Origin: Paracidovorax oryzae ATCC 19882
GTDB lineage: Bacteria; Pseudomonadota; Gammaproteobacteria; Burkholderiales; Burkholderiaceae_C
Assembly (NCBI RefSeq): GCF_000687165.1
Contig: NZ_JMKU01000007.1
Coordinates: 62,001 to 126,000, forward strand
Length of the DNA: 64,000 bases
Direction of reading: 5' to 3'
The position numbers were made by a program, and so were the translations under genes. The stretch's first letter is position 1; each line of letters opens with the position of its first letter. This document shows, one piece after another, positions 49,861-58,704 of the stretch. A model generated the notes under the pieces. That model did no database searches. It worked only from the letters and a program-made list of their open reading frames with translations, and was not told where the DNA came from.

Positions 49861-50661
49861 TCAGTAGTAGTTGCCCATGAGCGAGGCGATCTCGATCAGC
49901 AGCAGCACCGCGAACATGCGTGCGAAGCCGCCGAGCTCGGAGCGGGCGCGCGGGTCGCCCGTGGCATGCAGGCCGGCGGCCATGGGAATGAGCGCGACGG
50001 CCAGGCTGAACAGCAGGGTCTTGAGCGCGAACAGCAGGGTGACGGGCGGCGTGAACACCTGCCCGAACATGCGGGTGTAGGCGGGCACGCCCGCCGTGCT
50101 CGCGCCATAGACGCCCAGGTAGGCCATCACGAGGGCGACCACGCACGACAGCGCGGCAAGCGTGATGCTGGCATAGATGCCGGCCACGACGCGCGGCAGC
50201 AGTTCCACGCGGACAGGATCGGCGCCGCGCGCGCGCAACGCGTCCCAGTGGCCCGACTGGCGCATGAGCGCCAGCTGCGTGCCGCCCGGGATCGTGGTGC
50301 GCAGCGCCACGAACAGCGCCGCCGTGAGCGGGATCAGCTCCAGCACGAGCACCCGCACCACCATCTGCAGCGCATAGTGCGACAGGCCGTAACTGCGCGC
50401 CGTGACCACGACGATGTGCGTGACCACCAGGCAGATGAGCGCCACCAGCGCGGTGAAGCCCAGCAGCAGGGGCGCCGTGTCGATGTACATGTGGCGCGCC
50501 AGGCGCGCGCGGGTGAACCGCCCGTAGCTGGACGGCGAGAGCATCAGCACCGCCACCACTGCGCCAAGATAGATGATGCGCCACCAGGCCAGCGCCCAGC
50601 CGCGCGCGGCGCGCCACAGCCGGTCGGTCCATGCGGGCAGGGTGCCGGCTCCGGCACTCAT
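49861..50661 (-). CDS. MlaE-family ABC transporter permease
   Basis: A 266-residue inner-membrane permease of the MlaE family with about five to six helices. The cytoplasmic coupling region reads ALMRQSGHWDALRARGADPVRVELLPRVVAG-like sequence, with the EhamO-type RALGVDPV equivalent ARGADPV. It is the first gene of the permease-MCE-lipoprotein set. An MlaF-type ATPase gene, normally adjacent, is not present in this window. The gene upstream on the same strand is the MerR regulator, 75 bases away. Confidence 0.9.
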   Translation of the reverse strand: MSAGAGTLPAWTDRLWRAARGWALAWWRIIYLGAVVAVLMLSPSSYGRFTRARLARHMYIDTAPLLLGFTALVALICLVVTHIVVVTARSYGLSHYALQMVVRVLVLELIPLTAALFVALRTTIPGGTQLALMRQSGHWDALRARGADPVRVELLPRVVAGIYASITLAALSCVVALVMAYLGVYGASTAGVPAYTRMFGQVFTPPVTLLFALKTLLFSLAVALIPMAAGLHATGDPRARSELGGFARMFAVLLLIEIASLMGNYY

Positions 50662-50736
50662 GCGGCCTCCTCCGCCAGGCGGCAGGCGGACGGCACTCCG
50701 GTCGGAAGCGGCTGCGCGGGCATGGGAAAAAGACGA

Positions 50737-51201
50737 TCACACATGCCGGCGCGCCGGCGGGTCGGGCAGCGGCAGGGGATCGGCATCGGCACGGTCATGG
50801 AGGGCCTCGATCACGTGGCAGCGGCTGCCGTCGGTGCCGTCGCAGCGCCCGCGCAGCGACAGCAGCTGGGCCTCCAGCGCCTGGAGCTCCCGCAGGCGGG
50901 TGCGCACATGCAGCAGGTGCTCGTCCACCGTGGCGCAGGCCGCATGGTCCGCGGCGGTGTCCGTCCCGCGGCCGAGCGAGAGCAGCGTGCGCACTTCGTC
51001 CAGCGACATGTCCATGGCGCGGCACAGGCGGATGAACCGCAGGCGGTGGATTTCGTCGTCACTGTAGAGGCGGTAGCGGTTGTCGGCGCGGGCCTGCGCG
51101 GGCAGCAGGCCCTCCTTCTCGTAGTAGCGGATGTTGGCGGTGGGCACGCCGGAGAGGCGGGCGGCATCGCCGATACGGTGGTGGGGGCTTGCGGCAGACA
51201 C
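50737..51201 (-). CDS. MerR-family metal-responsive regulator (CadR/PbrR/ZntR type)
   Basis: A 154-residue dimeric regulator. The MerR DNA-binding domain covers residues 8-75 (RIGDAARLSGVPTANIRYYEKEGLL-type start), followed by a dimerisation helix. Metal-binding cysteines lie at about 89, 120 and 128, the last two in RCDGTDGSRCHVIEAL. This arrangement fits Cd/Pb/Zn sensors. The start appears to be GTG 51201. It is divergent from the P-type ATPase gene and a MerR-type operator with a 19-base spacer lies between them. Confidence 0.9.
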   Translation of the reverse strand: MSAASPHHRIGDAARLSGVPTANIRYYEKEGLLPAQARADNRYRLYSDDEIHRLRFIRLCRAMDMSLDEVRTLLSLGRGTDTAADHAACATVDEHLLHVRTRLRELQALEAQLLSLRGRCDGTDGSRCHVIEALHDRADADPLPLPDPPARRHV

Positions 51202-51204
51202 GGC

Positions 51205-51235
51205 TTGACCTTGAAGCGGCTTGAAGGTTTCCAAT
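51205..51235 (+). promoter_or_regulatory. MerR-type promoter/operator of the P-type ATPase
   Basis: TTGACC (-35, 51205-51210) and the weak TCCAAT (-10, 51230-51235) are separated by 19 bases, the over-long spacer characteristic of MerR-activated promoters. A 21-base dyad (51208-51228, 18 of 21 positions symmetric, ends ACCTT/AAGGT) sits between them. Confidence 0.75.
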
Positions 51236-51295
51236 GATGGCACGGTCCGGTTGCGGACCCCTGTCGGAATTCTCCCCAACGCAAGGACACAGCAC

Positions 51296-53500
51296 ATGGC
51301 AAGCACGGCATCCACCGACCGATCCCCGGCGGCACCCACCTCTGGAGCGAAGCCGCGGATCGACCTCTCCTGCGGCTGCAGCAGCGGGTGCGGGCCGGCG
51401 CCGCGGGCGGCGGCGCACAGCGACCACGCCGGCCACGGCCACGACCATGCGCACGGGCCGACGGACCGGGCGGGCGGCACGCACGACCATGATCATGATC
51501 ATGACCACGACCACGGCAAGGGCCACGCCGGCGGACACGACCATGACCACGGCACCCTGCCCGGCTGGGGCCGGCTCGGCGTCTCGCTCGCGGCCGCCAC
51601 CGCCGCCGAACTGCTGCACCTGCTCGCGCCCGACACCCTGCCCTGGCGGGCAGCGGGCATGGCCGTGGCCGCCGCCGCGATCCTGCTGGCCGGGCTGGGC
51701 GTGTACCGCGCCGGCCTCGGTGCGCTGGCGCGCGGCCGGCTGGACATTTCCGCGCTCATGGCCGTGGCGGTGACGGGCGCCTTCCTGATCGGGCAGTGGC
51801 CGGAGGCCGCCATGGTGATGGCGCTCTACGCCCTGGCCGAGCGCATCGAGGAGCGGGCCGTGGGCCGCGCGCGCGATTCCATCGGCGCCCTGCTGGCGCT
51901 CAGCCCCGAGCAGGCCGAGCTGCGCGGCGAGGACGGCCGCTGGCGCACGGTGCCAGCGGCCGAGGTGCCGGTGGGCGCAGTGCTGCGCCTGCGCCCCGGC
52001 GCGCGGGTGCCGCTGGACGGCGTGGTGCTGGAAGGCCGCGGCGCGGTGGACGAATCCAGCGTGACGGGCGAGAGCCTGGCGGTGGACAAGGCGCCCGGCG
52101 ACGCCCTCTATGCCGGCACGCTCAACGCGCAGGCCGAACTGCAGTTCCGCGTCACCGCCGCGGCCGGCAACACCACGCTGGACCGCATCATCCATGCGGT
52201 GGAAGAGGCGCAGGGGTCGCGCGCGCCCATGCAGCGCTTCGTGGACCGCTTCGCCGCCGTCTACACGCCCGCCGTCTTCGCGCTCGCGGCCATCGTCGCC
52301 GTGGGCGCGCCCCTGGCGCTGGGCTGGGCCTGGCTGGACGCCCTCTACCGCGCGCTGGTGCTGCTGGTGATCGCCTGCCCGTGCGCGCTGGTCATCGCCA
52401 CGCCGGTGACCGTGGTGAGCGGGCTGGCGGCCGGAGCACGCCGCGGCATCCTGATCAAGGGCGGCCAGTGGCTGGAGCGGGCCCGCGGCGTGCGCGCCGT
52501 GGCCTTCGACAAGACCGGCACGGTGACGGCCGGCCGGCCGGTGCTGGTGGGCAGCGAGCGCTTCGGCGATGACGGTGCGGCCGACGTGGCCGCGGCCCTG
52601 GCGGGGCGCTCGGACCATCCGGTGTCCAAGGCCATCGCGGCCGGGATCGCCCCCAAGGGAACGGTCGGGAAGGCCGGTGCGACCGGCACGGCCGGCGCGG
52701 CTGCCCTGCCGGCGGATCTGCCGGCGGATCTGCCGGCGGATCTGCCGGACGTGCAGGACTTCACCGCCCTGCCCGGCCGCGGCGTGGAAGGCCGCATCCA
52801 CGGCGCGACCTGGTTCCTCGGCAACCGGCGCCTGGCGCAGGAGCGCGGCCTCTGGACGGAGGCGGTGGAGGCCGCCGCCGCGGCGCATGAATCGCAGGGC
52901 CGCAGCGTGACGCTGCTGGGCGATGCCCAGGGCGTGCGCGCGCTGTTCGCGGTGGCCGACACGCTGCGGCCCCAGGCCGCCGAGGCCGTGGCCGAGCTGC
53001 GCGCCCTGGGCATCGTGCCGGTGATGCTCACGGGCGACCACGCCGCCGCGGCCCGGGCCGCCGCGCAGGAAGCCGGCATCGCCGACGTGCAGGCGGGTCT
53101 GTTGCCCGAGCAGAAGCTCTCGGCCATCGCCGCCCTGCAGCAGCAGCACGGCATGACCGCGATGGCGGGCGACGGCATCAACGACGCGCCTGCGCTCGCC
53201 CGCGCCGACATCGGTTTCGCCATGGGCGCGGCCGGCACCGACGTGGCCATGGAGACCGCCGACGTGGTCATCATGAACGATGATCTGCGCCGCGTGGCCG
53301 AAACCGTGCGGCTGTCGCGCCGCACGCATGCGGTGCTGTGGCAGAACATCGCGCTGGCGCTGGGCATCAAGGTGGTGTTCTTCGGGCTGGCCCTCGCAGG
53401 GCAGGCCACGATGTGGATGGCCGTGTTCGCGGACATGGGCGCGAGCCTGCTGGTGGTGGCGAACGGGTTGCGCATGCTGCGCGGGGTGGGCAGCCGCTGA
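51296..53500 (+). CDS. Heavy-metal P1B-type ATPase (Zn/Cd/Pb exporter type)
   Basis: A 734-residue inner-membrane metal exporter. The N-terminus lacks the usual HMA fold. Instead it has a Cys cluster (SCGCSSGCG near residue 26) and a His/Asp-rich stretch around residues 45-88 with repeated HD pairs. The core is complete: TGES actuator motif in SVTGESLAVDK, metal-site CPC in IACPCALVIATP, DKTGT phosphorylation site, SDHPVSKA and GDGINDAP hinge. An Ala/Gly/Pro insertion of about 30 residues after the SDHPVS motif carries a PADL repeat. The start has AAGGA eight bases before the ATG. MerR control suggests zinc, cadmium or lead. Confidence 0.93.
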   Translation: MASTASTDRSPAAPTSGAKPRIDLSCGCSSGCGPAPRAAAHSDHAGHGHDHAHGPTDRAGGTHDHDHDHDHDHGKGHAGGHDHDHGTLPGWGRLGVSLAAATAAELLHLLAPDTLPWRAAGMAVAAAAILLAGLGVYRAGLGALARGRLDISALMAVAVTGAFLIGQWPEAAMVMALYALAERIEERAVGRARDSIGALLALSPEQAELRGEDGRWRTVPAAEVPVGAVLRLRPGARVPLDGVVLEGRGAVDESSVTGESLAVDKAPGDALYAGTLNAQAELQFRVTAAAGNTTLDRIIHAVEEAQGSRAPMQRFVDRFAAVYTPAVFALAAIVAVGAPLALGWAWLDALYRALVLLVIACPCALVIATPVTVVSGLAAGARRGILIKGGQWLERARGVRAVAFDKTGTVTAGRPVLVGSERFGDDGAADVAAALAGRSDHPVSKAIAAGIAPKGTVGKAGATGTAGAAALPADLPADLPADLPDVQDFTALPGRGVEGRIHGATWFLGNRRLAQERGLWTEAVEAAAAAHESQGRSVTLLGDAQGVRALFAVADTLRPQAAEAVAELRALGIVPVMLTGDHAAAARAAAQEAGIADVQAGLLPEQKLSAIAALQQQHGMTAMAGDGINDAPALARADIGFAMGAAGTDVAMETADVVIMNDDLRRVAETVRLSRRTHAVLWQNIALALGIKVVFFGLALAGQATMWMAVFADMGASLLVVANGLRMLRGVGSR
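52706..52748 (+). repeat. 12-bp tandem repeat in the P-type ATPase gene
   Basis: CTGCCGGCGGAT occurs three times in tandem plus a partial fourth copy, encoding repeated LPAD in the insertion of the nucleotide-binding domain. It is in frame, so copy-number change would alter the length of the insertion only. Confidence 0.9.
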
Positions 53501-53613
53501 GAGCGGCCGACACAACCCTTCTGGCGTCGTTGCCGCATCTTGTCGTACTGCCCGTACTGCCTGCGATGCGGCGCCTCGCCAGAACCGCTTCGCTGGGCCG
53601 TGTGAGCCGCTCT
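53500..53613. mobile_element. Nested palindromic intergenic element (MITE/REP-like), no ORF
   Basis: A 114-bp imperfect palindrome fills the gap between the ATPase stop and tcuR. Paired arms are AGAGCGGC (53500-53507) with GCCGCTCT (53606-53613), TTCTGGCG (53519-53526) with CGCCAGAA (53577-53584), and GCCGCATC (53532-53539) with GATGCGGC (53565-53572). The central loop contains a 9-bp direct repeat CGTACTGCC (53544-53561). The layered symmetry is that of a miniature transposable or REP-type element, and as RNA it would form a long hairpin able to end the ATPase transcript. I see no target-site duplication. Confidence 0.6.
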
Positions 53614-53625
53614 GAATAGGACAAG

Positions 53626-54588
53626 ATGGAACTGAGACAACTCCGCACCTTCGTGCGCATCGTCGAACTGGGCTCGATGAGCCGTGCCGCGCTGGACCTG
53701 GACATGGTGCAGTCCGCGCTGAGCCAGCAGATCGGCCGGCTGGAATCCGAGCTCTCGACGCGGCTGCTGCAGCGCACGCCGCGGGGCGTCATCCCCACCG
53801 AGGCCGGCCAGGCCTTCTTCCACGAGGCCCAGCTCACGCTGCGCCATGCCGAGCAGGCCGTGCTCGCGGCGCAGCAGGCGCGCCTGTCGGGGGCGGTGAG
53901 CATGGGCCTGCCACCGTCCATCGCCTCGGTGCTCGGCCTGCCGCTGATGCGCGCCATGCAGGAGCGCTATCCCGACGTGCGGATGCACATCGTCTCGGCG
54001 CTGTCCGGGCACCTGACGGGCCTGCTGAACGCACGGCAGCTGGACCTGGCCATCCTGTTCGACACGCACAGCGCCCGGCGCTGGAGCATCACGCCGCTGC
54101 TGGAAGAGCGCCTTTTCCTGATCCAGTCGCGCACCCGTCCCGTGGCGCCCGGCATCACCCACGCCGCGCCGGTGCGGCTGGCCCAGCTGGGCGACGTGCC
54201 GCTGATCCTGCCATCGGGCAGCCATGGCCTGCGCAGCACGGTGACGGCGGCGTTCGCCACCGCCGGCGTCCAGCCGCGCATGGCGATGGAGATCGATTCG
54301 CTGCCGCTGCTGATGGAGGCCGTGGACGCGGGTTTCGGGGCCACGGTGCAGCCCTGGTCGGCCGTGGCGCTCTACAAGGAGGCTGCGGCGCAACGGTTCC
54401 AGTGGTCGGAAATCGCCGACGAGAAGGTCCGGCGCGATGCGGCGCTCTGCAGCCTCTCCAACGACGAACTCTCGCCCGCAGGCCTCGCCGCGCGCGTGGC
54501 GCTGCTCGATTGCGCCCGGCGGCTGGTGCGGTCGGGCCAGTGGATCGGCGCCACGCTCACGGACCGGCCGACCCATCACGGATCGTGA
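53626..54588 (+). CDS. tcuR: LysR-family regulator of the tcu genes (TcuR-like)
   Basis: A 320-residue regulator with an N-terminal winged helix-turn-helix (MELRQLRTFVRIVELGSMSR-type start, residues 1-60) and a LysR effector domain. It resembles the Nac/TcuR branch. It is directly upstream of and in the same direction as tcuA and tcuB, whose Salmonella counterparts respond to tricarballylate through TcuR. AGGA lies just before the ATG. The palindromic element ends 12 bases upstream. Confidence 0.82.
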   Translation: MELRQLRTFVRIVELGSMSRAALDLDMVQSALSQQIGRLESELSTRLLQRTPRGVIPTEAGQAFFHEAQLTLRHAEQAVLAAQQARLSGAVSMGLPPSIASVLGLPLMRAMQERYPDVRMHIVSALSGHLTGLLNARQLDLAILFDTHSARRWSITPLLEERLFLIQSRTRPVAPGITHAAPVRLAQLGDVPLILPSGSHGLRSTVTAAFATAGVQPRMAMEIDSLPLLMEAVDAGFGATVQPWSAVALYKEAAAQRFQWSEIADEKVRRDAALCSLSNDELSPAGLAARVALLDCARRLVRSGQWIGATLTDRPTHHGS

Positions 54589-54610
54589 TACCCCCATAAC
54601 GAAAGGCCCC

Positions 54611-54639
54611 TGCACGGGGGCGGCAGCGATTCCTATAGT
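54611..54639 (+). promoter_or_regulatory. Possible promoter of tcuAB
   Basis: TATAGT (54634-54639) lies 54 bases before the tcuA start, with a poor -35 (TGCACG, 54611-54616) at a 17-base spacing. A weak -35 is expected for a LysR-activated promoter. Two GATAC motifs flank it (near 54589-54600 and 54649-54655) and could form part of the binding site. Confidence 0.35.
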
Positions 54640-54692
54640 CCAGCGCAACGATACAAAGCGCTGAACGCGGTGGGCCTCGCCCGTCGCTGCCC

Positions 54693-56138
54693 ATGATGAA
54701 ACGAGACAACTTCGACACCGATGTGCTGGTGATCGGTGGCGGCAATGCAGCCCTCTGCGCGGCGCTGATGGCGCGCGAAGCCGGTGCCCGCGTGCTGCTG
54801 CTGGAATCCGCGCCGCGCGACTGGCGGGGCGGCAATTCCGCCCACACCCGCAACCTGCGCTGCATGCACGATGCGCCGCAGGACGTGCTGGTCGAGGCCT
54901 ACCCCGAAGAGGAGTTCTGGCAGGACCTGCTGAAGGTGACGGGCGGCCTCACCGACGAACACCTGGCCCGCATGGTGATCCGCGCCTCGTCCACCTGCCG
55001 CGGCTGGATGCGCCGGCACGGCGTGCATTTCCAGCCGCCGCTGTCGGGCGCGCTGCACGTGGCGCGTACAAACGCCTTCTTCATGGGCGGCGGCAAGGCG
55101 CTGGTGAACGCGTACTTCCGCAGCGCCGAAGCCCTGGGCGTGCAGGTGCGTTACGAAGCGCCCGTGGACCGCCTGGAGATCGGGAACGGCGCCTTCCAGG
55201 CGGCCTGGGTGGGTGGGCAGCGCATCACGGCGCGCAGCTGCGTGCTGGCCGCGGGCGGATTCGAATCCAACCGCGAATGGCTGCGCGAGGCCTGGGGCCG
55301 CAACGAGCGCGGCGAGTGGCCCGCGGACAACTTCCTGATCCGCGGCACGGCCTTCAACCAGGGCGTTCTGCTGCGGCACATGCTCGAGGCGCAGCATGCC
55401 GACGGCATCGGCGACCCGACGCAGGCGCACATGGTGGCGATCGACGCGCGCGCGCCGCTCTACGACGGCGGCATCTGCACGCGCATCGACTGCGTGTCGC
55501 TCGGCGTGGTGGTGAACCGCGAGGCCCGGCGCTTCTACGACGAGGGCGAGGACTTCTGGCCCAAGCGCTACGCCATCTGGGGACGCCTCGTGGCGCAGCA
55601 GCCGGGCCAGATCGCCTATTCGGTCATCGACGCCAAGGCGATCGGCCGCTTCATGCCGCCGGTGTTCCCGGGCGAGCAGGCCGATTCGCTGCCGGAACTG
55701 GCGGCGAAGCTCGGGCTGGACGCCGGGGAGTTCATGCAGACGCTGGACGCCTACAACGCCGCCTGCCGGCCGGGCCGGTTCGACCACACGGCGCTGGATG
55801 ACTGTCGCACCGACGGCATCACCCCCGCCAAGACGCACTGGGCGCGCCCGATCGACACGCCGCCGTTCTACGGCTATGCGCTGCGGCCCGGCGTGACCTT
55901 CACCTACCTGGGCCTGAAGACCGACGACACGGCCGCCGTGCGCTTCGGCGGGCAGCCCAGCGCGAACCTGTTCGTGGCCGGCGAAATGATGGCCGGCAAC
56001 GTGCTGGGCAAGGGCTACACGGCGGGCGTGGGCATGTCCATCGGCACCGCCTTCGGCCGCATCGCGGGGCGCAATGCCGCGCTCGCCGCCACCGGCCAGC
56101 CCGCGGTGCACGGCGCCGTGAACGACGAAGAGACCTGA
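54693..56138 (+). CDS. tcuA: FAD-dependent tricarballylate dehydrogenase TcuA
   Basis: A 481-residue flavoprotein of the fumarate-reductase/succinate-dehydrogenase flavoprotein family. The N-terminal Rossmann motif is [28 protein letters not shown] follows near residue 49, and the C-terminal FAD segment has [21 protein letters not shown], split by the family GKGYT motif. In Salmonella TcuA oxidises tricarballylate to cis-aconitate and hands electrons to TcuB. TcuB is encoded one base after the stop, so function as a pair is expected. A related substrate is possible. Confidence 0.9.
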   Translation: MMKRDNFDTDVLVIGGGNAALCAALMAREAGARVLLLESAPRDWRGGNSAHTRNLRCMHDAPQDVLVEAYPEEEFWQDLLKVTGGLTDEHLARMVIRASSTCRGWMRRHGVHFQPPLSGALHVARTNAFFMGGGKALVNAYFRSAEALGVQVRYEAPVDRLEIGNGAFQAAWVGGQRITARSCVLAAGGFESNREWLREAWGRNERGEWPADNFLIRGTAFNQGVLLRHMLEAQHADGIGDPTQAHMVAIDARAPLYDGGICTRIDCVSLGVVVNREARRFYDEGEDFWPKRYAIWGRLVAQQPGQIAYSVIDAKAIGRFMPPVFPGEQADSLPELAAKLGLDAGEFMQTLDAYNAACRPGRFDHTALDDCRTDGITPAKTHWARPIDTPPFYGYALRPGVTFTYLGLKTDDTAAVRFGGQPSANLFVAGEMMAGNVLGKGYTAGVGMSIGTAFGRIAGRNAALAATGQPAVHGAVNDEET

Positions 56139-56139
56139 G

Positions 56140-57348
56140 ATGCAGAACCCCCACCCCATGGCCGACGAGGCCCAGGACCGGATGCCCACCGCGCGCCGGG
56201 TGATCCCGATCCGCCCCGCGCCGACCGAGACCGCCTCCGAGGCCGAGGTGGCGCGCGCGCTGCAGATCTGCAATGCCTGCCGCTACTGCGAGGGTTTTTG
56301 CGCGGTGTTTCCCGCGATGACGCGGCGGCTGGAGTTCGGCAAGGCCGATGTGCACTACCTGGCCAACCTGTGCCACAACTGCGGGGCCTGCCTGCACGCC
56401 TGCCAGTACGCGCCGCCGCATGCATTCGGCGTGAACATCCCGAAGGCCATGGCCGAGGTGCGCGGCCAGACCTACGTGGACTACGCCTGGCCGCCCGCGC
56501 TGGGACGGCTCTACCAGCGCAACGGCCTCACGCTGTCGCTGGCGCTGGCGGCCGGCCTGTTCCTCTTCCTGGCGCTGGCCGTGGCGCTGCAGGGCGGCGT
56601 GGCACGGCTCTGGGGCGGCGGGCTGGGCAACAACTTCTACCACCTGTTCCCGCACAACCTGCTGGTGGGCATTTTCGCGCCGGTGTTCCTGTTCGCGGTG
56701 TTCGCGCTGGCGATGGGCGTGCGCCGCTTCTGGAAGGACGTGAAGCCCGCCACCAGCGGCGTGGACGTGGGGGCGCCCGCCGCCGCCGAGGCTACCTCCG
56801 ACGTGCTGCGCCTCAAGTACCTGGGCGGCGGCCACGGTGAAGGCTGCCACGAGGAGGACGACGCCTATACCCTGAAGCGCCGGCGCTTCCACCACCTCAC
56901 CTTCTACGGCTTTTTGCTGTGCTTCGCCGCCACGTCGCTCGGCACCGTCTACCACTATGCCTTCGGCTGGGTGGCGCCCTACGAGCTGCCCAGCCTGCCC
57001 AAGCTGCTGGGCGCACTGGGCGGCGTGGGCCTGATGGTCGGCACCGCGGGCCTCTGGACGCTGCGCCGCGCCCGGCATCCGCAGCACGGCGACGCCAGGC
57101 AGCAGCCCATGGACCTGGGGTTCATCGCCCTGCTGTTCCTGGTGGCCGCGAGCGGCATGGCGCTCTGGCTCGGCCGCGGCACCCCGGCGCTCGCGTTGCT
57201 GCTGTGCCTGCACCTGGGCGCGGTGATCGCGCTGTTCGCCACCCTGCCCTACGGCAAGTTCGCGCACGGCATCTTCCGCACCGCCGCGCTGCTGCGCCAC
57301 AACACCGAAAAGCGCCTGCCCAGCCCCATCGGCGTGGGCGCCGACTGA
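56140..57348 (+). CDS. tcuB: Tricarballylate utilization protein TcuB (4Fe-4S membrane electron carrier)
   Basis: A 402-residue membrane protein. The N-terminal cytoplasmic part has two iron-sulfur clusters' worth of cysteines ([11 protein letters not shown] near residue 45 and [13 protein letters not shown] near 80). About six membrane helices follow, of the CobZ/TcuB type with histidines likely to ligate haem. It reoxidises the flavin of TcuA and passes electrons to quinone. The start is one base after the tcuA stop (TGAGATG). Confidence 0.9.
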   Translation: MQNPHPMADEAQDRMPTARRVIPIRPAPTETASEAEVARALQICNACRYCEGFCAVFPAMTRRLEFGKADVHYLANLCHNCGACLHACQYAPPHAFGVNIPKAMAEVRGQTYVDYAWPPALGRLYQRNGLTLSLALAAGLFLFLALAVALQGGVARLWGGGLGNNFYHLFPHNLLVGIFAPVFLFAVFALAMGVRRFWKDVKPATSGVDVGAPAAAEATSDVLRLKYLGGGHGEGCHEEDDAYTLKRRRFHHLTFYGFLLCFAATSLGTVYHYAFGWVAPYELPSLPKLLGALGGVGLMVGTAGLWTLRRARHPQHGDARQQPMDLGFIALLFLVAASGMALWLGRGTPALALLLCLHLGAVIALFATLPYGKFAHGIFRTAALLRHNTEKRLPSPIGVGAD

Positions 57349-57371
57349 CCACGCCACGAAAGGATCGCGAC

Positions 57372-57758
57372 ATGACCGGCTCCCTGCAGCAACGCTTCGA
57401 ATCCATCGCGCAGCGCGTGAACGCCGACGACCGGCTGGTGCACCGCGGCCGCCATCTGACCGCCGACCTGAAGGTGGTGGTGGGCGACGTGCCCTACCTG
57501 CTGCGCATCCGTGGCGGCAGGGTCGAGAGCCTGCAGGCCCAGATGCCGCTGTTCGCGCCGGCCGATCTGGTCATCCGCGGCACCGAGGAGGCGTGGACGG
57601 CCCTGTGGGAGCCCATCCCCCGTCCTGGCTGGCACGACCTGTTCGCGCTGACCAAGCGCGGCGCCATGGCGATCGAGGGCGACTCGCACCTGCTGTTCGC
57701 CCACCTGCAGTACCTGAAGGACGTCCTGGCCCTGCCGCGCTCGGCGCCGGCCCACTGA
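57372..57758 (+). CDS. SCP2-like (sterol carrier protein-2 fold) protein
   Basis: A 128-residue protein with the SCP2-type pattern. A strand segment YLLRIRGGRVESL near residue 45 is followed by ADLVIRGTEEAWTALW, then PGWHDLFALTKRGAMAIEGD near 85. Such domains bind lipids or acyl chains, or act as small-ligand binders next to catabolic enzymes. It has AAGGA eight bases before the ATG. It lies between tcuB and the hydrolase in a tight same-strand run, so it probably binds or presents the pathway substrate. Confidence 0.75.
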   Translation: MTGSLQQRFESIAQRVNADDRLVHRGRHLTADLKVVVGDVPYLLRIRGGRVESLQAQMPLFAPADLVIRGTEEAWTALWEPIPRPGWHDLFALTKRGAMAIEGDSHLLFAHLQYLKDVLALPRSAPAH

Positions 57759-57778
57759 ACCCCGAGAGAGGAAACGCG

Positions 57779-58654
57779 ATGAACGCCACCATGGAACCCA
57801 TCGTCGGCCGGTACGTTCACTTCGACATCCTGGGCGAAACCTGCCGGGTGTACTTCGAGGAATGCGGCGAAGGCATCCCGCTGCTGTGCCTGCACACCGC
57901 CGGATCGGACGGCCGCCAGTTCCGCCACCTGCTGTGCGACGAGGACGTCACCTCGCGCTTCCGCGTGATCGCCTTCGACATGCCATGGCATGGCAAGTCC
58001 TATCCGCCCGTCGGCTTCCAGGACCGCGACTACGAGCTGACCACCGAGCGATACGTGGCCACCATCCGCGCGTTCATCGCGGCGCTCGGGCTGGACCGGC
58101 CCGTGGTCATGGGCTGCTCGATCGGCGGGCGCATCGTGCTGCAGCTGGCGCACGCCCATGGCGAGGAGTTCCGCGCGCTCATCGGCCTCGAAGGCGCCGA
58201 CCACCAGCAGCCCTGGTACGACACCAGCTGGCTGAACCGCCCCGACGTGCACGGCGGCGAGGTCTGCGCGGCCCTGGTCTCCGGCCTGGTCGCGCCGCAG
58301 AGCCCCGCGCAGTACCGCCACGAAACGCTGTGGCAGTACCGGCAGAGCGGCCCGGGCATCTTCCGTGGCGATCTGTACTTCTACCGCGTCGATTCGGACC
58401 TGCGCGGCCAGCTGGGCGGCATCGACACGAACACCACACCGCTCTACCTGCTCACCGGGGAGTACGACTTCTCGTGCACTCCGGAAGACACGCTGCGCAC
58501 CGCGCAGGACATTCCCGGCGCGCAGGCCGTGGTGATGGAGGAACTGGGTCACTTCCCGATGAGCGAGAACCCCGTGCAGTTCAAGAAATACATCGCCCCG
58601 GTGCTGGAGGCCATCGCGCAGCGCGGGCACGCCGCCCCGCCCTCCGGTTCCTGA
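57779..58654 (+). CDS. Alpha/beta-fold hydrolase of the tcu cluster
   Basis: A 291-residue cytoplasmic hydrolase with no signal peptide. The oxyanion region is LCLHTAGSDGRQF near residue 38, the nucleophile elbow VMGCSIGGRIVL (Ser near 110), and the catalytic histidine in ELGHFPMSENP near 268. The acid is likely the Asp in TGEYDFSC. It is an esterase/lactonase-like type. Its place between tcuAB and an uptake system suggests it releases an acid for TcuA, but the substrate is not shown. AGAGGA precedes the ATG at 57779. Confidence 0.85.
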   Translation: MNATMEPIVGRYVHFDILGETCRVYFEECGEGIPLLCLHTAGSDGRQFRHLLCDEDVTSRFRVIAFDMPWHGKSYPPVGFQDRDYELTTERYVATIRAFIAALGLDRPVVMGCSIGGRIVLQLAHAHGEEFRALIGLEGADHQQPWYDTSWLNRPDVHGGEVCAALVSGLVAPQSPAQYRHETLWQYRQSGPGIFRGDLYFYRVDSDLRGQLGGIDTNTTPLYLLTGEYDFSCTPEDTLRTAQDIPGAQAVVMEELGHFPMSENPVQFKKYIAPVLEAIAQRGHAAPPSGS

Positions 58655-58704
58655 TTTCCCCTTTTTTCCCGTCGGTCACACAACACACATTCCAGGAGAC
58701 AACC

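Noticed and set aside
51059-53515. An 818-codon minus-strand open frame antisense to the P-type ATPase
   Set aside because: The ATPase on the plus strand has all family motifs; the antisense product is His/Arg/Gly-rich without a domain.
51480-54034. His/Asp codon ladder in the ATPase gene as a possible CRISPR or satellite repeat
   Set aside because: The repeated CAYGAY triplets are short, irregular and coding, with no spacers; they make the metal-binding ladder.
57862-58700. Extension of the ABC binding-protein frame upstream into the hydrolase gene as a fusion
   Set aside because: The upstream part is Arg/Pro-rich shadow sequence; a clear signal peptide and ribosome site define the start at 58705.
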